DNA of 12,497 nt from Anaerolineales bacterium UBA6668 (GTDB taxonomy: Bacteria > Chloroflexota > Anaerolineae > Anaerolineales > UBA6668), in assembly GCA_002455215.1 (NCBI GenBank), contig DKKK01000201.1, forward strand, positions 40,086-52,582, written 5' to 3'. How positions within the stretch are numbered: position 1 is the stretch's first letter; each line of letters opens with the position of its first letter. Shown piece by piece: positions 6,811 through 12,497 of this stretch. The notes under the pieces are model-generated. The model was given only the letters and a program-made list of their open reading frames with translations. It had not been told where the DNA came from and did no database searches. The translations under genes and the position numbers were made by a program.

Positions 6811-7124
6811 GCTAACTCCATCTTATTGGGGGGCTGAACAAGTTACGCAAGCATTGCCTAAATAACCCGCTAAAAGTGAAAAGGCTACGCACCCAATGCC
6901 AATTTGCCCACACCTGCCGAAACGTAAACTTGCTAACTCTCAAATTTGCTGAGAAGTAGGAACTAATCCCTTCGGTGTGATTGCGGGGCGCAAGGAACGG
7001 GCTATATTCGACACGACGCGATATTTGATACGGTGAGATATGCCGAATACCCCATTGCACCTTTTTCCGTTAAGCAAAAAGACGCAATCTCTGTACGTGC
7101 CGAACATAATTTTACCAGATGCTA
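6811..7124. other. Intergenic region upstream of the asp23-fakA-degV operon
   Basis: A 314-base gap holding no convincing gene. An 82-codon minus-strand frame (7060-6812) has no family resemblance and no ribosome site. Small inverted repeats are TTGCG/CGCAA (6981-6985 with 6989-6993) and, read on the minus strand, TCTCA/TGAGA around 6940-6960. The asp23 promoter must lie here but I cannot pick a convincing -35/-10 pair. No rpmB, which sits beside this cluster in Bacillus, is present. Confidence 0.4.
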
Positions 7125-8567
7125 CTATTCGCGGTGGGCAATCCCCACAACAGTTTGCCCGGTAAAAAAGTCAAATGTTTCGATTGTACCTTCGACACCG
7201 TAGCCGCTTAAATGCCATGCTGGGCGTGGCGCTAGCGGGTGCAAGCCTATCAACTGTACACCATTGACCTTAACCCCGCCGGTATCCATCTGGCGGGCAA
7301 TGCGTAGGGCATGATTTTCTTCGCCAAAGACATAGCCGCCCAATCCAAAAGGTGGTTGGTTGGCGAGCCGCAGGGCTTCTTCATCGGTGTGGAAGGTGTG
7401 AATCACAGCCAAGGGTCCAAACGTTTCGTGTAAGGTGGCATCGGGTGAAACATCACTGACTAAAGTGGGCGCAAACCAATAACCATCGCCGCTGGGGAGT
7501 GGTGTACTTTGCAAGATGCGTCCGCCCAGCCCTTGCAGGTGCTCGGCAGAGCGTGCAACCCCATTGCGGTGCGCGGCATGAATCAGCGGTCCCATCTGGC
7601 TAGTGCTATCTAGCGAATGTCCAACTCGCACTTGGCTCAGGGCATCCAATGCGCGTTCCAGCAATTCCGGATACACCTTTTCATGCACCAAAAGCCGCCC
7701 CAAAGCGCGACACCATTGCCCATTTAGTGTGGTCAGCCCGCGCACCACCCCTTGCGCCGCCCATTCCAAATTGGCAGATTCCAACACGACCAGCGCATTG
7801 TTGCCGCCCAGTTCCAATTGCATCGGCTTAAACTCGTGGGCACAAGCCGTGGCAACTGCCCGCCCGCCTTGCAAACCGCCGGTAAAACTGACAGCCCGCA
7901 CCCGACTATCTCCCACCAAAGTAGCGCCCACCGCCGCACCGCCATGTACTTGTTGGTAAACGCCTGCTGGTAAACCCACCGCATGGATGGCTTGGGCAAG
8001 AAATTGACAGGAATAGGGCGCCCACTCGGAAGGTTTGAGCAAAGTGGGACAGCCAACCGCCAGCGCATTAGCAATTTTGTGGGCGGCGAGCGGGGCGGGA
8101 GCGTTCCACGGTACGATGCACACTGCCACGCCTAGCGGTTTGCGTAAAATTTCCACATTGCCAAACTTGCCCGGCAGGGATTGCACCAGCCGCCCTTCCC
8201 GTAGTTGTTGTGCGGCGGTGCGAAATGCCAAATGCACAATTGCCACCAGCATACGGGATAGTTCAATCACAATGCCAGTGCTGGCTGATTCGGTTTGGGC
8301 AATGGCTTCAGTCTTGCCTTGCAGATGTTCGGCAACCCGCTCTAGCCAATCTGCACGTTCCAGTGGTGGCGTGTTGCGCCACATGCCGCTTTGATGGGCT
8401 TGATAGGCAGATTGCAAAGCCAATTCAAGCGCATCGGGGGCAGTGGCTACTTGGTTGGCATAGGCTTCTCCAGTGTTTGGGTCGTGGAGCATGGCGGGCA
8501 AGGTGAGCGCAGGGGCGCAAAAACTGCCATTGATATAATCTTGTAAAGGAGGAAATTGAAGTCTCAT
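7125..8567 (-). CDS. NAD(P)-dependent aldehyde dehydrogenase family protein
   Basis: A 480-residue aldehyde dehydrogenase of usual length, oxidising an aldehyde to its acid with NAD(P). The catalytic set is intact: N155 in 'PWNAP', K178 in 'LLKPSE', E252 in 'QLELGGNN', nucleophile C286 in 'NGQWCRA', and E381/F383 in 'ETFGP'. The nucleotide loop reads 'SFTGGLQGG' (227-235) rather than the common FTGSxxxG, a Ser to Gly change at the phosphate-binding turn. The substrate cannot be told from sequence. It begins 34 bases after the stop of the DUF1295 gene on the same strand, so they are probably co-transcribed. No clear ribosome site precedes the ATG, and no alternative in-frame start lies nearby; coupling to the upstream gene may drive translation. 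Confidence 0.93.
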   Translation of the reverse strand: MRLQFPPLQDYINGSFCAPALTLPAMLHDPNTGEAYANQVATAPDALELALQSAYQAHQSGMWRNTPPLERADWLERVAEHLQGKTEAIAQTESASTGIVIELSRMLVAIVHLAFRTAAQQLREGRLVQSLPGKFGNVEILRKPLGVAVCIVPWNAPAPLAAHKIANALAVGCPTLLKPSEWAPYSCQFLAQAIHAVGLPAGVYQQVHGGAAVGATLVGDSRVRAVSFTGGLQGGRAVATACAHEFKPMQLELGGNNALVVLESANLEWAAQGVVRGLTTLNGQWCRALGRLLVHEKVYPELLERALDALSQVRVGHSLDSTSQMGPLIHAAHRNGVARSAEHLQGLGGRILQSTPLPSGDGYWFAPTLVSDVSPDATLHETFGPLAVIHTFHTDEEALRLANQPPFGLGGYVFGEENHALRIARQMDTGGVKVNGVQLIGLHPLAPRPAWHLSGYGVEGTIETFDFFTGQTVVGIAHRE

Positions 8568-8601
8568 CGCAGTAACACACTCGTAACCAGTTTCGGCTTA
8601 T

Positions 8602-9471
8602 TTAAAAAATTCTTGGGAAAAGTACGGGTGTTTTTTGCTTGTAGGCTTCATAATCTGCTTGCCCACCCCACTTCCTATCCGATTTTGCTTCTAATAAGGG
8701 AATGCCACTGACACGGGTGAGTAGCAGGGTGACAAAGAGCGGGGAAATGAGCGTGACCCATTGCCAGCCTGACAACGCCGGAAAGGCAATGATCGCAACG
8801 CCGAGCCACAGCAAAATTTCGCCAAAATAGTTGGGATGGCGCGAGCGTGCCCACAGCCCGCTTTGGATAAATTTGCCCTTGTTTGCTGGGTTGGCATTGA
8901 AGGCGCTTTTTTGTTGGTCGGCAATCGTCTCAATAGCAAAACCCACCAACCATGCCAGAAAACCCACCCAAGCAAAGGCATCTAGCCCAGTTTGGTGTGT
9001 GCTGGTGATGCCTGCCCACGCTGTGGCGGCAGTGAAAGCAACCCATAACCCTTGGATTGTCCACACGTTTAGGAAACGGATGAAAGACGGTTTGATGTCG
9101 TCAAAGCGGTCATCTTTGCCCGCTTTGTGTACCCGGCGATAGAGAAATGCACCCAGCCGTATTGCCCAAACCAACACAACTGCCCACAATAGGAAGGAAC
9201 GTGGCTGTGGGTTGGTGACGCTAAATAAGGCAAAACTGGTGATGGAAATGTAGGTAATACTTCCGGTAATGTCAAAAAATTTTTCGGTTTGCTGGATAAA
9301 AGCAGGGATAAAAACAACCCATTGAACAACAAATGCTAGACCGACTGACATGGTAAACAATGCTAAACCGTTCCAATCCTGCCCGTTTTGGCTTCCTGCC
9401 CACGCCAAGCCAAAGCCAATGGCAAGGATGATGGGAAATGAAATCAAGGCGATTCGTTCTGCTTTTGTCAT
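8602..9471 (-). CDS. DUF1295 / steroid 5-alpha-reductase-like membrane protein
   Basis: A 289-residue polytopic membrane protein with about seven hydrophobic segments. The family signature is S210-R-H-P-N-Y-F-G-E218 within 'GLWARSRHPNYFGEILLWLG', and the tail 'SGIPLLEAKSDRKWGGQADYEAYKQKTPVLFP' shows the usual conserved Gly, Pro, Tyr and Thr positions (landmark: 'RVSGIPLLE', 253-261). DUF1295 proteins share a fold with NADPH-dependent steroid reductases and lipid methyltransferases; the reaction here is unknown. I chose the ATG at 9471 because AGGAG lies 7 bases upstream and the first membrane helix then starts near residue 7. An in-frame ATG at 9573 would add 34 Arg/Cys-rich residues without support and would sit inside a palindrome. 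The aldehyde dehydrogenase downstream is probably in the same operon; a shared lipid or aldehyde pathway is possible but unproven. Confidence 0.88.
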   Translation of the reverse strand: MTKAERIALISFPIILAIGFGLAWAGSQNGQDWNGLALFTMSVGLAFVVQWVVFIPAFIQQTEKFFDITGSITYISITSFALFSVTNPQPRSFLLWAVVLVWAIRLGAFLYRRVHKAGKDDRFDDIKPSFIRFLNVWTIQGLWVAFTAATAWAGITSTHQTGLDAFAWVGFLAWLVGFAIETIADQQKSAFNANPANKGKFIQSGLWARSRHPNYFGEILLWLGVAIIAFPALSGWQWVTLISPLFVTLLLTRVSGIPLLEAKSDRKWGGQADYEAYKQKTPVLFPRIF

Positions 9472-9478
9472 AGGGTTA

Positions 9479-9483
9479 CTCCT
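9479..9483 (-). promoter_or_regulatory. Ribosome binding site of the DUF1295 gene
   Basis: AGGAG on the minus strand, 7 bases before the ATG at 9471. It decides this start over the in-frame ATG at 9573. Confidence 0.7.
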
Positions 9484-9566
9484 GTGGCTACGGGGACGAC
9501 TATTTTGCAAGCAACATATCTGCGAAAAAAGACCTGTTCGGCGCATAGACCGATTATCAAATAAGT

Positions 9567-9579
9567 ATAGCATTGCTAT
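9567..9579. promoter_or_regulatory. 13-base near-perfect palindrome, possible operator
   Basis: ATAGCA and TGCTAT flank a single central T in the gap between the divergent DUF1295 and subtilase genes. On the minus strand its edge overlaps TATACT (9569-9564), a plausible -10 for the DUF1295 gene, though no good -35 is seen. The size and position suit a dimeric repressor site; no regulator is identified. Confidence 0.3.
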
Positions 9580-9665
9580 GTTCGGTACGCATGAAAATAG
9601 TACCTTTTCCCAGCCAAAATATGTAATTATGATTTGTGTTGAACATCTTGTTAGATTGATAAAAC

Positions 9666-9694
9666 TTAAGTACTATTCATCCGTGTTGTATAAT
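9666..9694 (+). promoter_or_regulatory. Candidate promoter of the subtilase-Rieske operon
   Basis: A perfect TATAAT (9689-9694) lies 17 bases after a poor -35, TTAAGT (9666-9671). Transcription would begin near 9701, only about 8 bases before an in-frame ATG at 9709, which favours the later ATG at 9817 unless the message is leaderless. Called by eye. Confidence 0.35.
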
Positions 9695-9816
9695 AGGAAT
9701 TATTCCCAATGATAGGTTGCGATTACTGTTTTGTGAGGGTCGTGGCATTTGCAGGTTTCATTTTTTCACACGTTGGTTCAGCAAGTTTTAGCGATTGTTT
9801 TTTACACGGCACTTTT

Positions 9817-11424
9817 ATGAAAAAAACCTTTCTCTTATATCGAGCATGGGCAAAGAGCGTATCTTCTTTCTTTCAGGGGAGCACGTGGTTGTTGATTGCG
9901 CCGAGACTGCTTATCCTGTGCATGGCGCTGTGGCTAGGAGTACCGCAATTCACCAGTTTGGCACAAATGGATGGGCGGGAAAAAATCGCAGATATCGTGT
10001 GGACAGATACCGAAAATGGTGGGCTGGCACAGGTGGTCGTCTATCTGAGCGACCAAGCTGATTTGACCACGCGAGAAAAGGGTTTAGTACCGGAAGCAAT
10101 GGAACAGGCAGAGCAAGGCGCGTATGTGTTTGCCGCTTTGCAAGCAGTGCAGATGCGTAGCCAAATCCCCATCCAGCAGTTACTCACCCAACGCCAACAT
10201 CCTTTTCAGCCTTTTTGGGTTGTCAATGCCGTGGCAAGCACCATTAATCGGGGAACCTTGCTGGCGCTTGCCGCTCAACCCGGCGTAGCAAAAATTGAGA
10301 GTAACCGCCCCTTCTTGGGGGTGCTATCCCCTGCTCCTAAGCCATCTGCCGCTCCCATGCAGTTAGGGGTAGAACCGAATATCGCCTGGATTCATGCCGA
10401 TAGCCTGTGGGGGCTAGGCTATACCGGACAAAATATGGTGGTGGCTTCGGCAGATACTGGGGTAGATTGGAGCCACTTGGCGCTCAAAGACAAATATCGT
10501 GGCTGGGATGGCGCATCGGTTAACCATGATTATGCCTGGCATGACGCAATCCACTCAGATATTAGTGGCAATGGCACTAACCCGTGCGGTTTTTCTTCTC
10601 TGACAGCCTGTGATGATTATGGGCATGGCTCTCACACAGTCGGCATCATGGTGGGGGATGATGGTAGCAACCAAATTGGCGTTGCGCCAGGCGCAAAATG
10701 GATCGCCTGCCGCAACATGGAGCAAGGTTATGGGCAGTTGAGTACCTATTTGGAGTGTTTGCAGTTTTTTCTTGCCCCCACCCAAACAGATGGCTCGAAC
10801 CCCGACCCGTCTATGCGTCCACACATCATCAATAACTCTTATGCCTGCGGAACTTCGGAAGGGTGTGGCTATACCAGTTTGGATACCGCCATCCAAAATT
10901 TGCGCAGTGCGGGCATTATGTTTGTGGCGGCGGCGGGCAACAGCGGTCCGTCCTGCAACATCATTTCGTTTCCACCTGCCATGTCACCCTATGCCTTCAC
11001 GATTGGGGCGACCTATGCCAGTAGCGATACCATTGCCAGCTTTAGTAGCCGCGGACCCATAGCGGTAAATGGCAGTAACCTGCTTAAACCGGATATGGTC
11101 GCGCCGGGGCAGGGCATTCGCTCATCGGTGCTGGCGGGTGGATACGCCTATCTGAGCGGCACCAGAATGGCGGCGCCACATGTTGCAGGCAGTATTGCCT
11201 TGCTGTGGTCAGCACACCCCTGGCTCTTGCGCAATGTGGCTTTGACCGAACAATATTATCGCCAGACAGTACGCCCACTCACTTCTTCACAAACTTGCGG
11301 GAGCTATCCGGGCAGTCAAGTACCCAATGCTGTGTATGGCTATGGTGCGCTGGATGTGTTGGCTACGCATAATTTCCTGAATAGTTTGTATATTTATTAC
11401 TTCCCTTATATTTCCATTCCCTAA
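9817..11424 (+). CDS. Secreted S8 subtilase-like protein with catalytic Ser replaced by Arg
   Basis: A 535-residue exported subtilisin-like protein. A basic N-terminus (MKK) and hydrophobic run near 25-45 act as signal sequence. Residues about 65-165 look like an I9-type propeptide ('QVVVYLSDQ', 'GVAKIESNRPF'), and the S8 domain spans about 185-515. Asp213 ('SADTGVDW'), His270 ('GHGSHT') and the oxyanion Asn375 ('AAAGNSGP') are present. The serine box, normally GTSMAAPHVAG, reads G-T-R450-M-A-A-P-H: codon AGA (11164-11166), one base from AGC/AGT. It is therefore predicted to lack normal protease activity. The tail 'YIYYFPYISIP' resembles aromatic C-terminal tails of Chloroflexota exported proteins. 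The start is uncertain: a frame open from ATG 9709 adds 36 residues, with AGGA upstream but a TATAAT that would leave almost no leader. The stop overlaps the Rieske start by one base. Confidence 0.88.
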   Translation: MKKTFLLYRAWAKSVSSFFQGSTWLLIAPRLLILCMALWLGVPQFTSLAQMDGREKIADIVWTDTENGGLAQVVVYLSDQADLTTREKGLVPEAMEQAEQGAYVFAALQAVQMRSQIPIQQLLTQRQHPFQPFWVVNAVASTINRGTLLALAAQPGVAKIESNRPFLGVLSPAPKPSAAPMQLGVEPNIAWIHADSLWGLGYTGQNMVVASADTGVDWSHLALKDKYRGWDGASVNHDYAWHDAIHSDISGNGTNPCGFSSLTACDDYGHGSHTVGIMVGDDGSNQIGVAPGAKWIACRNMEQGYGQLSTYLECLQFFLAPTQTDGSNPDPSMRPHIINNSYACGTSEGCGYTSLDTAIQNLRSAGIMFVAAAGNSGPSCNIISFPPAMSPYAFTIGATYASSDTIASFSSRGPIAVNGSNLLKPDMVAPGQGIRSSVLAGGYAYLSGTRMAAPHVAGSIALLWSAHPWLLRNVALTEQYYRQTVRPLTSSQTCGSYPGSQVPNAVYGYGALDVLATHNFLNSLYIYYFPYISIP

Positions 11425-11810
11425 TGATACGCACCTATCAACCGCTTTTTTCCCCTGAGCCGGACGCGCAAGGTTACTATCCCATCTGCCGCGTGGCACA
11501 ATTAGCAGAGACCGTGCTCACTGTAAAATTGACGGGCTGGCAATTGCTTTTGCTATTGCAAGAAGAAACTGGGCAAATGCAGGTGCGAGCGTACTCGGCG
11601 CTATGTCCGCACCAGTCGGCAAATTTAGCAATCGGAGAACTCGTGTCGTATGATGGAAAGCTTTGCATTGAGTGCCCGTTACACCAGTGGCGTTTTGATT
11701 TGCGCGATGGCAAACAACAATACCCTGCAGAAAATCACTTGCAACTGACCCGTTATCTCACTGAAGTGCGAGCGGATGGCAAGGTGTGGGTGCAATTGGG
11801 AAAAGGGTAA
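11424..11810 (+). CDS. Small Rieske [2Fe-2S] ferredoxin-like protein
   Basis: A 128-residue single Rieske domain. The cluster ligands are C61 and H63 ('ALCPHQSANL') and C84 and H87 ('IECPLHQWRFDL'), spaced as in Rieske ferredoxins of ring-hydroxylating dioxygenases and the small nitrite reductase subunit NirD. C81 is an extra cysteine next to the second box. There is no signal peptide or membrane helix; the leucine run at 41-45 is a strand in the fold. It should transfer single electrons in the cytoplasm to an oxygenase or reductase, but no such partner lies in the window. The ATG shares one base with the subtilase stop (TAATG), so translation is probably coupled, although the upstream product is exported. 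The function is otherwise unknown. Confidence 0.92.
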   Translation: MIRTYQPLFSPEPDAQGYYPICRVAQLAETVLTVKLTGWQLLLLLQEETGQMQVRAYSALCPHQSANLAIGELVSYDGKLCIECPLHQWRFDLRDGKQQYPAENHLQLTRYLTEVRADGKVWVQLGKG

Positions 11811-12202
11811 CCCTTTCGAAAAAACAACACTATATGCAAATAAAGAACATTGTACTTTTTATTCTGTAAGCAACAACATATCAGCATCTTCAATATAAAC
11901 CACGGCAAAATACGGTGAATTTTGTTAGAATTGAGTAATAGTTTATTTGAAGGTAAACAAACATCTTGTGTATTTTGCTGTTTTTAGCTAAAATATAGCG
12001 AAGTGCTGATTTAACCGTTTGTGTATTTTCAAGTTCCTTCTTCAATATTTGGATACAACCTGCTCAGTCGATGATTTAGATACATGCAGTCGCATTTGAG
12101 AATTGCTGTAGCGTGAGATATCCATAAACGGGATATTTATGAAAATCCTGAATCGGAAATATTATTTTTCAACAAAACGCCCCCGCGTTAGAGGCAGTTC
12201 AA
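11811..12202. other. AT-rich intergenic region before the response regulator
   Basis: About 390 bases with no convincing gene. It contains an 11-base direct repeat, TTGTGTATTTT (11966-11976 and 12019-12029), and two overlapping, mutually exclusive hairpins, ATATCC/GGATAT (12118-12123 with 12131-12136) and CATAAA/TTTATG (12123-12128 with 12136-12141). No intrinsic terminator with a T-run is seen after the Rieske gene. Confidence 0.4.
11966..11994 (+). promoter_or_regulatory. Candidate promoter of the response-regulator gene
   Basis: TTGTGT (11966-11971) and TAAAAT (11989-11994) are 17 bases apart. The -10 matches five of six consensus positions and the -35 three. It would give a leader of about 200 bases. 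In such AT-rich sequence the match is weak evidence. Confidence 0.25.
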
Positions 12203-12497
12203 ATGGCTGAAACAATTCTGATAATTGATGACGATCCGGACATTATTGACTTGGTAAAAATGATTATGGAAGCGGAAAATTTCCGTATCATTAGCGCAAT
12301 GACCGGCAAAGAAGGTTTGCGCCAAGCTTTTGAGCATCACCCGAATCTGATTTTACTGGACGTAATGATGCCTGACATGGATGGTTGGGAGGCTTGTCGC
12401 CGGTTGCGTGAACTCTCCGATGTCCCAATCATTTTCCTGTCTGCACGTGGCTCATCCGATGACATCGTGCGTGGCTTAAACATCGGCGCCGATGATG
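12203..12497 (+). CDS. Partial two-component response regulator (receiver domain, cut by window end)
   Basis: The first 98 codons of a response regulator, continuing past the window. The receiver domain has the acidic pocket D9-D10-D11, the phosphoacceptor D53 in 'LILLDVMMPDMDGWEACRRL', and S80-A81 at the Thr/Ser switch position. 'NIGADD' at the edge leads into the usual DDYxxKPF motif, so the conserved lysine is just outside. The pattern is that of OmpR/PhoB-type regulators, which would carry a winged-helix DNA-binding domain, but a stand-alone receiver cannot be excluded from this fragment. GAGG (12191-12194) lies 8 bases before the ATG and supports the start. Its histidine kinase is not in the window. 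Confidence 0.93.
   Translation, partial: MAETILIIDDDPDIIDLVKMIMEAENFRIISAMTGKEGLRQAFEHHPNLILLDVMMPDMDGWEACRRLRELSDVPIIFLSARGSSDDIVRGLNIGADD

Noticed and set aside
6812..7060. 82-codon minus-strand open frame upstream of the asp23 gene
   Set aside because: No family resemblance, no ribosome site, and composition like the surrounding gap.
9709..9816. N-terminal extension of the subtilase from ATG 9709
   Set aside because: A TATAAT at 9689-9694 would leave almost no leader, and the second ATG is followed by a basic start and hydrophobic core typical of a signal sequence. It is not fully excluded, since AGGA precedes 9709.
11802..11816. AAAGGG-TAA-CCCTTT inverted repeat across the Rieske stop codon
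   Set aside because: The loop is 3 bases and it is followed by an A-run instead of a T-run, so it does not look like a terminator for this strand.
1..12497. Search for tRNA, rRNA, CRISPR repeats, transposases or integrase genes
   Set aside because: No such sequence was recognised on reading either strand; nearly all space is filled by conserved housekeeping-type genes.

Overview
The window reads as ordinary bacterial chromosome of roughly balanced GC content with AT-rich intergenic gaps. The gene set suggests a Chloroflexota (Anaerolineae-like) bacterium. It pairs an Asp23/FakA/DegV cluster with an Amt/PII operon, a VKOR/DsbA oxidative-folding pair, a lipoprotein with 'GTLTA(V/L)' repeats and a Pro/Thr-rich linker, and a secreted subtilase ending in an aromatic 'FPYI' tail. 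This placement is inferred from gene content; no rRNA or marker gene is present. There are no tRNAs, insertion sequences, CRISPR arrays or phage genes.

Layout. (1) 1-1575, minus strand: a thiol-redox operon of a membrane-anchored DsbA-like oxidoreductase, a VKOR-family reoxidase and, through an ATGA overlap, a lipoprotein cut by the window edge. (2) 1576-2110: a long divergent intergenic region with a dsbA promoter and a nested stem structure ending in a T-run just before amt. (3) 2111-3820, plus strand: amt and a PII gene, closed by a strong hairpin terminator. (4) 3851-6810, minus strand: asp23-like, fakA-like and degV genes, tightly packed. (5) 7125-9471, minus strand: a DUF1295 membrane protein followed by an aldehyde dehydrogenase. 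(6) 9817-11810, plus strand: a secreted subtilase whose catalytic Ser codon reads Arg, overlapping by one base a small Rieske [2Fe-2S] protein. (7) 12203-end, plus strand: the start of an OmpR-type response regulator behind a 390-base AT-rich gap.

How the genes work together. DsbA and VKOR form an extracytoplasmic disulfide relay. Amt imports ammonium under control of its PII partner. FakA and DegV are normally kinase and fatty-acid carrier, but this DegV has lost the usual carboxylate-binding residues. I found no clearly new multi-gene defence or mobile system. The observations most worth checking are the probable pseudo-subtilase with its coupled Rieske protein, the structured amt leader, the atypical DegV beside FakA, and a four-histidine strand in the Asp23 protein.
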